Shown here one piece after another: positions 1 through 10,887 of a DNA stretch of 64,000 nucleotides (position 1 is its first letter; every line of letters starts with the position of its first letter). Both the position numbers and the translations under genes were made by a program. The notes beneath the pieces are model-generated. The model saw nothing but the letters and a program-made list of their open reading frames with translations. It did no database searches and had not been told where the DNA came from. Source of the stretch: Halomonas sp. NO4 (GTDB lineage Bacteria; Pseudomonadota; Gammaproteobacteria; Pseudomonadales; Halomonadaceae); the NCBI RefSeq assembly GCF_010994375.1, contig NZ_WHMA01000006.1, positions 62,001-126,000 on the forward strand, read 5' to 3'.

Positions 1-2
1 AG

Positions 3-392
3 CCGCATGACTATTTCACCGAGGTGACGCTGGGTGACGAGCCGCTGGCCCTGGGCGAGGTGAGCGAGTACACCGTGATGGTGCGCGACGACCGGGTCGA
101 GCTCCTCTTCCTGCTGCCCCTGGCCGAGCCCCGTGCCCTGGCCGGCGAGCCCCTGCGCTATCGCGTCTTCGACCCCACCTACTACCTGGAAATGGTCCAC
201 GAGCTCGATGGCGAGGGGCGCCACGAGGGGGCGCTCACGGTCAGGGGAGTGGCCGGCTGCGAGGGGCGTATCCTGCCCGCCGACCCGGATCCCGAGCGGG
301 TGATGGAGGCGGCGATGCTCGATCGCACCGATGAGGCTCCCCCGGGGCTGGGACGCTACTTCGCCGAGACGGGGGTGGTGACATGCGAGTGA
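3..392 (+). CDS. DUF1007 family protein, C-terminal part
   Basis: The 5' end lies outside the window, and the frame is open from base 3. The visible 129 residues contain a PHDYF segment and an FDPTYYLEM segment, both typical of DUF1007 proteins, which are predicted periplasmic proteins often encoded beside NicO or ABC metal transporters. The stop codon overlaps the start of the NicO-type transporter gene, so the two are translationally coupled and probably work together in divalent metal handling. The family has no proven biochemical function that I know of. The assignment rests on these motifs and on the neighbour. Confidence 0.75.
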   Translation, partial: PHDYFTEVTLGDEPLALGEVSEYTVMVRDDRVELLFLLPLAEPRALAGEPLRYRVFDPTYYLEMVHELDGEGRHEGALTVRGVAGCEGRILPADPDPERVMEAAMLDRTDEAPPGLGRYFAETGVVTCE

Positions 393-1396
393 GTGGCAAG
401 GCCTGGTCGGCCGCGGCGGCGGGGCTCGTGGCGGTGGCCGTGCTGGTGTGGCTGGCCCAGGGCGGCCTCGGGGCGCTGAGCCTGCAGCTGGTGGCCTGGC
501 AGCGCGAGCTGCACCGCGCCCTGACCCTGGCCATCACGGCGCTCTCTGCCGTGCCGTCACGCGACGCCTGGCTGGGGCTGCTCGGCATCAGCTTCGCCTA
601 CGGGGTCTTCCATGCCGCCGGGCCGGGGCACGGCAAGGCGGTGCTGTCGACCTACCTGCTCTCCCAGGGCGGGGCCCTGCGCCGTGCCCTGGCGCTGTCG
701 ATGGCCGCCTCGCTGCTGCAGGGGCTGGTCGCCATCGCCCTGGTGGTGGCGCTGGTGCATGGCCTGGGCTGGGTGACCCGCCAGGCCATGGACAGTGTGG
801 TGTGGGTCGAGCAGGCCAGCTTCCTGATGGTGGCACTGCTGGGCGCCTGGCTGTGCTGGCGCGCCATCGGCCAACTGCGTCGCCCCGCGCCGGCCGGGCA
901 CGCAGCCCACGCCGGGGAGGAGGGTGGCCGGCATCACGACCACGGCGCGTGCTGCGGCGGTCATCATCACGTGGCGCCGCAGCAGGCGGCGGACTGGCGC
1001 ACGGCGCTGGCCACGGTGGTCGCCATCGGCGCGCGCCCGTGCAGTGGCGCCGTGCTGCTGCTGGGGGCGGCCAGCCTGCTCGGCCAGTTTGCCGTGGGGG
1101 TGACGGCGGTGCTGGTGATGTCGCTGGGCACGGCGCTCACCGTCTCGGCGCTGGCGCTGGCCAGCGTGGTGGCGCGCGGCTGGGCCGAGCGTCGCCTGCT
1201 GGGCCAGGCAGCGCGGCCGCGCGGCGCGAGGGCGCTGGGCTGGGTGTCGCTGGGCGGCGGGCTGGCAATCCTTACGCTGGGCGTGTCACTGGCGGCCACC
1301 GGCCTCAACCAGCCGGGGACGCCGTCGCTGCTCGGCGAGCCGCCGGGCGGCAGCCGCGAGGAGGTGCCGAATCGCTCCCTGCCGTTCGGCGGCTGA
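383..1396 (+). CDS. NicO/RcnA-type nickel-cobalt (divalent metal) exporter
   Basis: This 337-residue membrane protein has several hydrophobic segments. The HAAGPGHGKAVL motif at residues 77-88 and GARPCSGAVLLL near 216-227 are hallmarks of NicO/RcnA transporters. A histidine- and cysteine-rich cytosolic-type loop at about 173-196 should bind metal. The start overlaps the preceding DUF1007 stop and has a GGGGGTGG ribosome-binding site. The substrate (Ni, Co or Zn) cannot be told from the sequence. The family exports or moves divalent cations across the inner membrane. Confidence 0.88.
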   Translation: MRVSGKAWSAAAAGLVAVAVLVWLAQGGLGALSLQLVAWQRELHRALTLAITALSAVPSRDAWLGLLGISFAYGVFHAAGPGHGKAVLSTYLLSQGGALRRALALSMAASLLQGLVAIALVVALVHGLGWVTRQAMDSVVWVEQASFLMVALLGAWLCWRAIGQLRRPAPAGHAAHAGEEGGRHHDHGACCGGHHHVAPQQAADWRTALATVVAIGARPCSGAVLLLGAASLLGQFAVGVTAVLVMSLGTALTVSALALASVVARGWAERRLLGQAARPRGARALGWVSLGGGLAILTLGVSLAATGLNQPGTPSLLGEPPGGSREEVPNRSLPFGG

Positions 1397-1398
1397 GC

Positions 1399-1821
1399 TC
1401 AGCCGAGGTCGAGATTGCTGATCCGGGCCAGCAGGTGGTCGCGCATGGCGGCCAGGGCGTCGAGGTCGTAGGGCTCGGCCTTGCCGTGCCCCCAGACTGG
1501 TCCGGGCCAGGCGGCGTCGCCGCGGTGGCGCACCACCACATGTACGTGCAGCTGGGCCACCATATTGCCCAGGCTCGCCACGTTGAGCTTATCGCCCTGG
1601 CAGAGCCGCAGCAGCGATTCGCCGACCCGGGTGGCCTCGTGCCACAGCTGCTGCTGGTCGGTCGGGTCCAGTTCGAAGAGTTCACTGACGCCGGGACGTC
1701 GCGGGATCAGCACCAGCCACGGGAAGCGGGCGTCGTCCATCAACCGCAGCTGGCAGAGCGGCAGTTCGGTGACCGGGTAGCTGTCTTCGACCAGCCGCGG
1801 ATCCGCTTCGAAGCTTCCCAT
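1399..1821 (-). CDS. HIT domain protein
   Basis: This is a 140-residue single-domain protein of the histidine-triad superfamily (nucleotide hydrolases and transferases). The active-site stretch QLHVHVVVR lies at residues 90-98, with His92 and His94. The first histidine of the classical triad is Gln, which is common in this bacterial subgroup. The open frame extends upstream to about 2040, but the ATG at 1821 has an AGGGAGA ribosome-binding site and begins where the domain begins. The gene converges on the NicO gene, with 2 bases between the stops. The substrate is unknown. Confidence 0.85.
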   Translation of the reverse strand: MGSFEADPRLVEDSYPVTELPLCQLRLMDDARFPWLVLIPRRPGVSELFELDPTDQQQLWHEATRVGESLLRLCQGDKLNVASLGNMVAQLHVHVVVRHRGDAAWPGPVWGHGKAEPYDLDALAAMRDHLLARISNLDLG

Positions 1822-1972
1822 CGCTGTTCTCCCTGAGGCCGTGGTTACCTTGCCATCATGGCACAGGCGGGGCCTGGCCGGCAGCGCGGCCGGCAAGGGA
1901 AGCAGGGCGGTGTCGGGGCTGCTAGATTGAGGGAGACAGTCAACCGACGCGATACCCGCACTGGAGGCCAAG

Positions 1973-2116
1973 ATGACACGATCACTGTTCTTGATCCTGA
2001 TCTCGCTGTTCACCCTCTCCCTGCTCAGCGGCTGCAACACTATGGAAGGCGCGGGCCAGGATATTGAAGAGGGCGGCGAGGCGATTCAGGAGTCGGCCGA
2101 TGGCGACGGCTATTGA
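1973..2116 (+). CDS. Entericidin-like small lipoprotein
   Basis: This 47-residue ORF has a strong GGAGG ribosome-binding site. The N-terminus is a lipoprotein signal with lipobox LLSGC (Cys21). The mature part, NTMEGAGQDIEEGGEAIQ, matches the entericidin EcnA/EcnB pattern (C-N-T-x-x-G-x-G-x-D). Entericidins are small membrane lipoproteins linked to stress-induced lysis in E. coli. Only one of the antidote/toxin pair is visible here. The function in this organism is inferred from family resemblance only. Confidence 0.8.
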   Translation: MTRSLFLILISLFTLSLLSGCNTMEGAGQDIEEGGEAIQESADGDGY

Positions 2117-2158
2117 GCCGCGCTCACCCTCCAGGCTGGGGTGCCGGGGGAAGCCGGG

Positions 2159-2488
2159 ATGACGATGTCGCCTCTCGCGCTGATACCGCTGGTCGCCGGC
2201 CTGTTGCTGAGTGGCTGTGCCATGACCGCCAGCCCGCCGCCCCGGGAGCCGGCGCCACCTCCGCCCCGCGTCGATGGCGGCGATGACGCCTGCGGCGCCG
2301 GGCGAGTTCAGGATCGCGTGGGGCAAACCTACAGCGAGGCGCTGGGGCAATCCCTGCAGCAGGCGAGTGGCGCCGACGCGCTGCGGGTGATGCGCCCGGG
2401 ACACGCCTATACCCTCGAGTACCGCGCCGACCGGCTCAACGTTCGCGTTGACGAGGCGGGCGTGATCACCGCCATTGGCTGCGGCTAG
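2159..2488 (+). CDS. I78-family peptidase inhibitor, lipoprotein
   Basis: This is a 109-residue secreted lipoprotein: a hydrophobic signal, lipobox LLSGC, a proline-rich linker, then an I78 inhibitor domain with the RVMRPGHAYTLEYRADRLNV motif and a terminal VDEAGVITAIGCG. I78 proteins inhibit serine proteases in the periplasm. ATG at 2159 is preferred because the signal peptide starts there and GGGGGAAG lies upstream. An upstream GTG at 2141 and an ATG at 2165 are alternatives. It follows the entericidin-like gene in the same direction. Confidence 0.85.
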   Translation: MTMSPLALIPLVAGLLLSGCAMTASPPPREPAPPPPRVDGGDDACGAGRVQDRVGQTYSEALGQSLQQASGADALRVMRPGHAYTLEYRADRLNVRVDEAGVITAIGCG

Positions 2489-2527
2489 TCTCGCTGCGTC
2501 GGAGCCCGGGGCGACCGTCCTCCGCCA

Positions 2528-3535
2528 TCAGTCGTAGCGCTGCTTCCACTGCTGCTGCGCAATCTGTCCCTTGATCACTTCCAGCATGTCGACCAACACC
2601 TGCTCGGTGACGCGGTCGGTGTGGGCGTCGACGCGCATCCAGGCATCGAAGCCGCTGTCGGCCAGACGCTCCACCAGTTGGTTGAACTCCGGTGAGCGCA
2701 ACCCCTCGATGGTCTCGTGGACCAGGCGGCAGGCGATGTCGCTGAGCGAGTCGTCGAGCGCGCGCGAGACCTGGCGGCCCAGCGGCAGACGCCGCAGGCG
2801 CTTGATCTCGGGGTTCTCCGCCAGGGTACGTCCCACCAGGGCGCTGATGTAGCGCATCAGGTCATCCCGGTTGGTCCGGTAGGCGCTGTCGACCATCGTC
2901 TCCAGGCGTCGACTGATCTCGTGGATCAGTTGCTGCTTGCGCGGCATCACCACGTCCTCGGAGAGCCGCTTCGACAGCGAGCCGCTGTCGCGCACCTGGT
3001 CCTGGACGCTGTCCAGCAGGCGCAGGGCGGCGCGGTCGGAGAGCTCCTCCATCAGGATGTCGTAGTACTTGGCATAGACGCCGTAGAGCCACCAGCGGCG
3101 AACATCGATCAGCCCCAGGCGCTGCAGGCGGTGCAGCAGCGAGATGATCCGCAGCACGCGCAGCAGCCGGAAGCCGCTCAGGGGGATGCAGCCCAGCACG
3201 TCGTACCAGTGCACGAAGGGGTAGAAGAACCAGCGGTGATAGCGGCGTTCGATGATCGCCACGACCCAGCCCACCAGCACGTCGAGCAGCAACACGGCCA
3301 CGAAGGCCAGGTCGATGGCGATGAAATTGGCGCGGACATGGCGTTCATAGGCGCCGTGCAGCCCCGGCGCCACGGCCTCGAAGGCGGCGTTCAGCGGCGG
3401 CAGCAGGAACAGGCTGTCGAACAGCAGCAGCGCTAGGTTGGCGATGACCACCGCGATGATCAGCAGGTCCCACACCAGGTGGAAGTTCTCTTGCCGGCGA
3501 GAGCCTGCGCCTTGCTCCGAGCTGGGATGAGACAT
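2528..3535 (-). CDS. Voltage-sensor-like ion channel/membrane protein with long cytosolic tail
   Basis: This 335-residue protein has an AGGAGGGG ribosome-binding site 2 bases before its ATG. The first 145 residues hold four hydrophobic segments. The last (about 122-140) carries arginines at regular three- and four-residue spacing (RLLRVLRIISLLHRLQRL), like the S4 helix of voltage-gated channels. No pore loop with a K+ selectivity signature follows. The remaining 190 residues are charged and helical. It could be a voltage-sensor-only protein or a channel-like protein of unknown permeation. Such proteins are usually annotated as ion transporters in related bacteria. Confidence 0.65.
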   Translation of the reverse strand: MSHPSSEQGAGSRRQENFHLVWDLLIIAVVIANLALLLFDSLFLLPPLNAAFEAVAPGLHGAYERHVRANFIAIDLAFVAVLLLDVLVGWVVAIIERRYHRWFFYPFVHWYDVLGCIPLSGFRLLRVLRIISLLHRLQRLGLIDVRRWWLYGVYAKYYDILMEELSDRAALRLLDSVQDQVRDSGSLSKRLSEDVVMPRKQQLIHEISRRLETMVDSAYRTNRDDLMRYISALVGRTLAENPEIKRLRRLPLGRQVSRALDDSLSDIACRLVHETIEGLRSPEFNQLVERLADSGFDAWMRVDAHTDRVTEQVLVDMLEVIKGQIAQQQWKQRYD

Positions 3536-3594
3536 GGCCCCTCCTGTTGCCGCTGGTGGGAGTGGACGCGCCTGGCCGGGCAGTCTCTCTTCGC

Positions 3595-4140
3595 TCAGTC
3601 GCCGGCCGGCCCGTCGCAGGCGTCGCCCTGGTTGGCGAGATGATCGTCCTGGGTGCGCCGCTCCTCGTCTTCCGCCTGCTTGCGCAGTTTCTTGCGCAGC
3701 GCGGCCTTCTCGAAGCGTAGCTTCTGCAGCGGCGTGTCGAGCCGGAGGGGAGGCACCGGGGCGGGCTTGCCGTCCTCGCTCACCGCCACCATGGTCAGGT
3801 AGCAGCTGTTGGTGTGGCGGATCACCTTGTCGCGGATGTTCTCGGCGACCACCTTGATGCCGATCTCCATGGAGGAGCGCCCCACGTGGTTGACGCAGGC
3901 CAGGAAGGTGACCAGCTCACCGACATGGATCGGCTGCTTGAACAGTACCTGGTCCACCGAAAGGGTGACCACGTAGTGGCCGGAATAGCGGCTGGCGCAG
4001 GCGTAGGCAACCTCGTCGAGTTTCTTGAGGATGGCGCCACCGTGCACCTTGCCGCTGAAGTTGGCCATGTCGGGCGTCATCAGCACGGTCATCGAGAGCT
4101 CGTGCTGGCCGGGCAGGTCCTGGGGTTCCATGGTGAGCAT
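3595..4140 (-). CDS. Acyl-CoA thioesterase, hotdog fold (YciA-like)
   Basis: This protein of about 181 residues has one hotdog domain. It carries the motif NFSGKVHGGAILKKLDEVAY, with the catalytic Asp/Glu-type helix, and TLSVDQVLFKQPIHVGELV, both typical of YciA/acyl-CoA hydrolases that release CoA from acyl-CoA in the cytosol. A basic, charged tail follows the domain. ATG at 4140 fits the usual N-terminal length. ATGs at 4164 and 4131 are alternatives, and none has a decisive ribosome-binding site. Substrate chain length cannot be predicted. Confidence 0.88.
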   Translation of the reverse strand: MLTMEPQDLPGQHELSMTVLMTPDMANFSGKVHGGAILKKLDEVAYACASRYSGHYVVTLSVDQVLFKQPIHVGELVTFLACVNHVGRSSMEIGIKVVAENIRDKVIRHTNSCYLTMVAVSEDGKPAPVPPLRLDTPLQKLRFEKAALRKKLRKQAEDEERRTQDDHLANQGDACDGPAGD

Positions 4141-4219
4141 CCGGTTCGGGTGTCTTTCTAGCATAACGCCCCGGCCCGCGGATGGAGGCCGGGCGTCATG
4201 CCTGTGCGGGGCGGCGGGG

Positions 4220-5530
4220 CTAGAACCAGGTTAGTCCCGCGGCAATGATGGCGCCGGTGATGAACAGCTGCACCAGGCAGAAGCCCATGATGTCCTTGGC
4301 CTTGAGCCCGGCGATGCCGAGCACCGGCAGGGCCCAGAAGGGCTGCAGCAGGTTGGTCCAGGCGTCGCCCCAGGCCACGGCCATGGCGATGCGCGGTACG
4401 TCCACGCCGAGTGCGGCCGCCGCCGGCAGCATCACCGGTGCCTGTACCGCCCACTGGCCGCCGCCGGAGGGCACGAAGATGTTGACGATCCCAGCGCTGA
4501 GGAACGACCAGAACGGCAGTGTGGCCTCGGTGGCGAAGGAGATCAGCGCCTCGGAGAGGGTCTCGGCCAGCCCCGACTGCATCATGATCGCCATGATGCC
4601 GGCGTAGAAGGGGAACTGGATGACGATGCCGGCCCCGCCCTTGATCGCCTCCTGCAGGCTCTCGAGCAGGCTGCGCGGCGTGCGGTGCAGCACGATGGCC
4701 AGGAACAGGAACAGGAAGTTGACCACGTTGAGGTTGAGGCCGCCGCTGCGCAGCAGGAAGTGATCGGCGAGGAACAGCAGGCCGGGAATGCCCACCAGCC
4801 AGGCCAGGGGCACGCTGTTTTCCAGACGGTCGGCGGGACGCTGGATGCGCACGCGGCGGGCTTCGTCTTCGCCGAGCAGTGCCGGGTCGACGTAGACGCT
4901 CTCCTCCTCGTCGGGCAGCATCAGGCGATTGACCAGCGGCACCGCGACGAAGAGGCAGGCCACGATGGCCAGGTTGAACAGCGAGAAGATGGTCTCGCCG
5001 GTGCCGATCACGCCGATCTGCTCGACGCTGAAGTGGCCGTCGGTGGCGATGGTCAGCGGCACCGAACCGGCCAGGCCGCCGTGCCAGACGATGAAGCCGG
5101 AGTAGGCGCTGGCCACCAGCAGCCGGTAGTCGACACGGATCTGGCGGGCCAGCTCCTTGGCGAACAGCGCCCCCACCACCAGGCCGAAGCCCCAGTTGAT
5201 CCAGCTGGCGGCCAGCGACACCAGGGTGACCAGCACGATGGCGGCCCCGGCGTTCTTGGCCTGGCCGGCCAGGCGCTGCAGCAGCCGCTTGACGGGCGGC
5301 GAGCTGGCCAGCATGTAGCCGGTCACCAGGATCAGCAGCATCTGCATCGAGAAGGTCAGCAGATTCCAGAAACCGTCCCCCCAGTAGCGCAGCACCGCGA
5401 GCGGCGTCTGGCGCTCCACGGCAATGGCCGCGGCGGCCGCGATCACGGTCAACAGCAGCACGAAGATGTAGGGGTCGGGCAGGTAGCGCTCGACCAGCCG
5501 GACGGCCGGCTTGGAGACGGTCTTGAGCAT
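4220..5530 (-). CDS. AtoE-family short-chain fatty acid transporter
   Basis: This polytopic membrane protein of 436 residues (about 12 hydrophobic segments) belongs to the AtoE/TIGR00366 family, proposed to take up short-chain fatty acids such as acetoacetate or butyrate. Diagnostic segments are INWGFGLVVGALFAKELARQ and NIFVPSGGGQWAVQAPVMLPAA. The start at 5530 (MLKTVSK) is chosen over the longer frame because the first 28 codons upstream lack membrane character and a GAAGAAGCGAA stretch precedes it. No ato or thiolase genes are adjacent, so the substrate is uncertain. Confidence 0.85.
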   Translation of the reverse strand: MLKTVSKPAVRLVERYLPDPYIFVLLLTVIAAAAAIAVERQTPLAVLRYWGDGFWNLLTFSMQMLLILVTGYMLASSPPVKRLLQRLAGQAKNAGAAIVLVTLVSLAASWINWGFGLVVGALFAKELARQIRVDYRLLVASAYSGFIVWHGGLAGSVPLTIATDGHFSVEQIGVIGTGETIFSLFNLAIVACLFVAVPLVNRLMLPDEEESVYVDPALLGEDEARRVRIQRPADRLENSVPLAWLVGIPGLLFLADHFLLRSGGLNLNVVNFLFLFLAIVLHRTPRSLLESLQEAIKGGAGIVIQFPFYAGIMAIMMQSGLAETLSEALISFATEATLPFWSFLSAGIVNIFVPSGGGQWAVQAPVMLPAAAALGVDVPRIAMAVAWGDAWTNLLQPFWALPVLGIAGLKAKDIMGFCLVQLFITGAIIAAGLTWF

Positions 5531-5610
5531 GGCGGGTTCGCTTCTTCTGATGGGTAGCGAGGTCTGGCCCCAAAAGTAGCGTAGCCTCAGGGCGTTGAAC
5601 CGGAAACCGG

Positions 5611-7008
5611 TCAACGGTGCCGCGCTTCTCCCGCCTTGTCAAAGCGGCGCGGCGTTGCCGGCAGCGTGGCGGGGCGCCAATGATGGCGCCGGTAGTGGCG
5701 GTAGTAGGCGGCCAGCGTGGCCGAGCGCACGGCGGTGAAGAGGGTGAAGGCGAACCACAGGCCATGGTTGGTGAGCGCCTCCGGCAGCAGCGCCTGGCCG
5801 AGCCACCAGGCGGGCAGGTAGGCGGCCAGACCCGCGAAGATGCTGTTGCGCATCTCGCGAATGGCCGTGGCCCCGATGAAGACGCCGTCGAGCAGGTAGC
5901 TCCATACGGCGATCAGCGGCATGGCCACCATCCACGGCAGGTAACTGGCGGCCGTGGCACGCACTTCCGGCAGCCCGGTGAGCAGGGCGATCAGCCACTC
6001 CCCGCCCAGCAGGAAGGCCAGGGCGGCCGCCCCGGCGGTGGCCAGCGAGAAGGTGGCGGCCCCGCGCACCATGGCGGCGAACTCCTCCCAGCGGCCGCGT
6101 CCCACGGCGCGCCCGGTGAGCGCCTCGGCGGCGTGGGCGAAGCCGTCCAGGGCATAGCTGGTGAGCATGATGAACTGCAGCAGCACGGCGTTGGCGGCGA
6201 GCACCGTGTCGCCCTGGACGGCGCCTCGCGAGGTGAAGAAGGCCATGGCAAAGAGCAGCCCCAGGGTGCGCACGAAGAGGTTGGCGTTGACCCGGAAGAG
6301 CTCGCCGTAGGCGCTGAGCCGGAACAGCCGGTGGCTCAGAAAGCGTCCCTCGAGCAGGCGCAGCTGACGCACGATCAGCCAGCCGCCGAAGGCCAGAGCG
6401 GTGTAGTCGGCGATCACCGTGGCCCAGGCCACGCCGTCGCTGGTCATGCCCAGGCCCACCACGAAGAGCAGATCCAGGACGATGTTCACTCCGTTGGTCA
6501 GCACCAGGATGGCCAGGGTGACCCGCGAGTTCTGCTGGCCCAGAAACCAGCCCAGGATGGCGTAGTTGGCGAGCACCGCCGGCGCCGAGAGGATGCGGAT
6601 CTGGGCGTACTCGGCGGCCAGGTCCGTGGCGACCTCGCTGCCGTCGAGCAGCCACAGCCCCAGGGCGATCAGTGGCGTGGAGAGCAGGATCAGCACCGCA
6701 CCGATGCCCGCGGCCAGCAGCAGCGACTGGCCCAGCAAGTGGCGAACCTCGCTGTCGCTTTCGCGGCCCACCGCCTGGGCGGTGAGCCCGGTGGTGCCCA
6801 TGCGCAGGAAGCCGAAGCCCCAGTAGAGGAAGCTGAACAGGGTGGCGCCCAGGGTGACCGCGGCGAGGTAGCGTGAATCCGGCAGGTGGCCCACCACGGC
6901 GGTATCGACGAGCCCCAGCAGCGGCACGGTGATATTGGAGAGAATGATCGGCCAGGCCAGCGCCCAGATGCGCTGGCGGGCGGCCCCTGGGGGGTTGGCT
7001 CGGCTCAC
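5611..7008 (-). CDS. MATE-family efflux transporter (DinF subfamily)
   Basis: This is a 465-residue, 12-helix MATE transporter. The N-terminal RIWALAWPIILSNITVPLLG and VDTAVVGHL motifs are typical of DinF-type drug/Na+ or H+ antiporters. A GTG at 7008 is taken as start because AGGGA lies 7 bases upstream. An ATG at 7038 (10 codons longer) has no ribosome-binding site, and a TTG at 7065 lies in a hairpin. The gene ends 81 bases before the AtoE-type start on the same strand. The substrate is not predictable. Confidence 0.88.
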   Translation of the reverse strand: MSRANPPGAARQRIWALAWPIILSNITVPLLGLVDTAVVGHLPDSRYLAAVTLGATLFSFLYWGFGFLRMGTTGLTAQAVGRESDSEVRHLLGQSLLLAAGIGAVLILLSTPLIALGLWLLDGSEVATDLAAEYAQIRILSAPAVLANYAILGWFLGQQNSRVTLAILVLTNGVNIVLDLLFVVGLGMTSDGVAWATVIADYTALAFGGWLIVRQLRLLEGRFLSHRLFRLSAYGELFRVNANLFVRTLGLLFAMAFFTSRGAVQGDTVLAANAVLLQFIMLTSYALDGFAHAAEALTGRAVGRGRWEEFAAMVRGAATFSLATAGAAALAFLLGGEWLIALLTGLPEVRATAASYLPWMVAMPLIAVWSYLLDGVFIGATAIREMRNSIFAGLAAYLPAWWLGQALLPEALTNHGLWFAFTLFTAVRSATLAAYYRHYRRHHWRPATLPATPRRFDKAGEARHR

Positions 7009-7063
7009 GGCAGTTTCCCTGGCGAACGAAGGGGCCATCTTGGCCAGCGGTTGCCCGTCACGC

Positions 7064-7090
7064 AACAGCCCCGCTCGGGGCGGGGCTGTT
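7064..7090 (-). terminator. Hairpin between ferredoxin and MATE genes
   Basis: The arms AACAGCCCCG and CGGGGCTGTT form a perfect 10-bp stem with a 7-base loop. It lies downstream of the ferredoxin gene and upstream of the MATE start. There is no U-tract on either strand, so it may be a weak or Rho-assisted terminator or an mRNA-stabilising stem. Confidence 0.5.
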
Positions 7091-7117
7091 GACGATAGGG
7101 GGTGCGAACGGCCGTGA

Positions 7118-9849
<2,732 letters not shown>

Positions 9850-9905
9850 GCCGCTTTCCTCGTGTGCTGTTCGTGCGAGTCGCTGTTATGGGTATTGGAT
9901 GGGCG

Positions 9906-9935
9906 ATCATAGCACCCGGTTCGCTGCGGCGTCAT
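9906..9935 (-). promoter_or_regulatory. Promoter of the ketoacyl synthase-coaD operon
   Basis: On the minus strand TATGAT (9906-9911) forms a -10 box preceded by TG-C, an extended -10. ATGACG (9930-9935) lies 18 bases further upstream and matches four of six -35 positions. Confidence 0.55.
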
Positions 9936-9970
9936 GGTCCCGGCCGCCGGGACGGGGTGCCAGCGAGCAT

Positions 9971-9984
9971 GAAACAAACGTTTG
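9971..9984. promoter_or_regulatory. PsrA-like palindrome GAAAC-N4-GTTTG
   Basis: GAAACAAACGTTTG matches the consensus I recall for the fatty-acid-responsive TetR-type repressor PsrA of pseudomonads, G/CAAAC-N2-4-GTTTG/C. It lies in the space between the ketoacyl synthase (minus) and the methyltransferase (plus). It overlaps the -35 box of the putative short transcript described at 9982-10075. The assignment is by motif only. Confidence 0.4.
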
Positions 9985-10075
9985 AAGAAGGTGGCCGGCT
10001 GGGTTACCCTGAGCGTGCTGTTTGAGTCATACGAGTGGGTATCTGGGCGCCTCGCCATGAGGCGCCCTTTTTTTC
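9982..10075 (+). ncRNA. Candidate short transcript ending in an intrinsic terminator
   Basis: A plus-strand promoter TTGAAG (9982-9987), 17-base spacer, TACCCT (10005-10010) would start RNA near 10017. About 30 bases on, a 9-bp hairpin with seven Us terminates it. No plus-strand gene ends here, so the terminator needs an RNA of its own. No ORF with a ribosome-binding site lies inside. It might also be a leader attenuator for the methyltransferase gene at 10189. Confidence 0.3.
10045..10074 (+). terminator. Strong intrinsic terminator
   Basis: GGGCGCCTC (10045-10053), a five-base loop and GAGGCGCCC (10059-10067) are followed by seven Ts. The T-tract orients it to the plus strand, although no annotated plus-strand gene lies upstream within 7.4 kb. 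Confidence 0.85.
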
Positions 10076-10188
10076 TTCGTTTGTGTTGCTTCGTCTGGCG
10101 CCTCGCCTGTGGCGGGTGACCGAGCACCTCGCCAGCGGCTGCCGGGCTGGTAGAATGGGCGGCCGTTTATTCGAGGAAGGGGTGCCCC

Positions 10189-10887
10189 ATGCAGGCCAGC
10201 TCCCGCACCATCACCTCCAATCAGGCCGGGCCGCACGACGACCTTGCGCGCCGCGTCGCCCGAGCACTGGCCCATCCGCTGCGCAAGCCGGTGGCCGAGC
10301 ATACCCGCACGGCGTTTGCGGCGGCGCAGGCGTGGCGGGAGGCTCACCCGGGCCCGCTGATCCTGGACGCCGGCTGCGGTGTGGGGCTCTCCACGCGGCG
10401 CCTGGCCGAGCGCTTTGGCGACCATGCGGTGATCGGTGTGGACCGCAGCGCCCATCGGCTGGCCCGCGATCACGGTGCGCTACCCGACAATGCCCGGCTG
10501 GTGCGGGCCGATCTGGTGGACTTCTGGCGCCTGGCGCTAGCGGCGGGCTGGCAGCCGGCGCGCCACTACCTGCTCTATCCCAACCCCTACCCCAAGGCGG
10601 CGCACCTCAAGCTGCGCTGGCACGGCCACCCGGTGTTTCCCACCCTGCTGGCGCTGGGCGGGCGCCTGGAGCTGCGCTCCAACTGGCGCCTCTACGTGGA
10701 GGAGTTCGCCCTGGCGCTACGACAGGCCACCGGCATGTCTCCACTCGTGGAGCCGCACTCCCCCTGTGATCGTTGCCTCACGCCGTTTGAGCAGAAGTAC
10801 CATGCCAGCGGCCAGCCGTTGTGGCGGCTGGTGTTGGACCTGCCCCACGCCCCCGGCCTGATTCCCGACCTGCAAGGAGAGTCCTGA
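10189..10887 (+). CDS. TrmB-like SAM-dependent methyltransferase
   Basis: This 232-residue Rossmann-fold methyltransferase has the SAM-binding motif LILDAGCGVGLSTRRLAE at residues 58-75. The segment HYLLYPNPYPKAAHLKLRWHG resembles the FPDPWPK motif of tRNA guanine-N7 methyltransferase TrmB. It differs enough (PNPYPK) to be the TrmB paralogue seen in pseudomonads and halomonads rather than TrmB itself, so the substrate is uncertain. The ATG has a GAGGAAGGGG site upstream. Its stop overlaps the start of the SMR gene. Confidence 0.75.
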   Translation: MQASSRTITSNQAGPHDDLARRVARALAHPLRKPVAEHTRTAFAAAQAWREAHPGPLILDAGCGVGLSTRRLAERFGDHAVIGVDRSAHRLARDHGALPDNARLVRADLVDFWRLALAAGWQPARHYLLYPNPYPKAAHLKLRWHGHPVFPTLLALGGRLELRSNWRLYVEEFALALRQATGMSPLVEPHSPCDRCLTPFEQKYHASGQPLWRLVLDLPHAPGLIPDLQGES

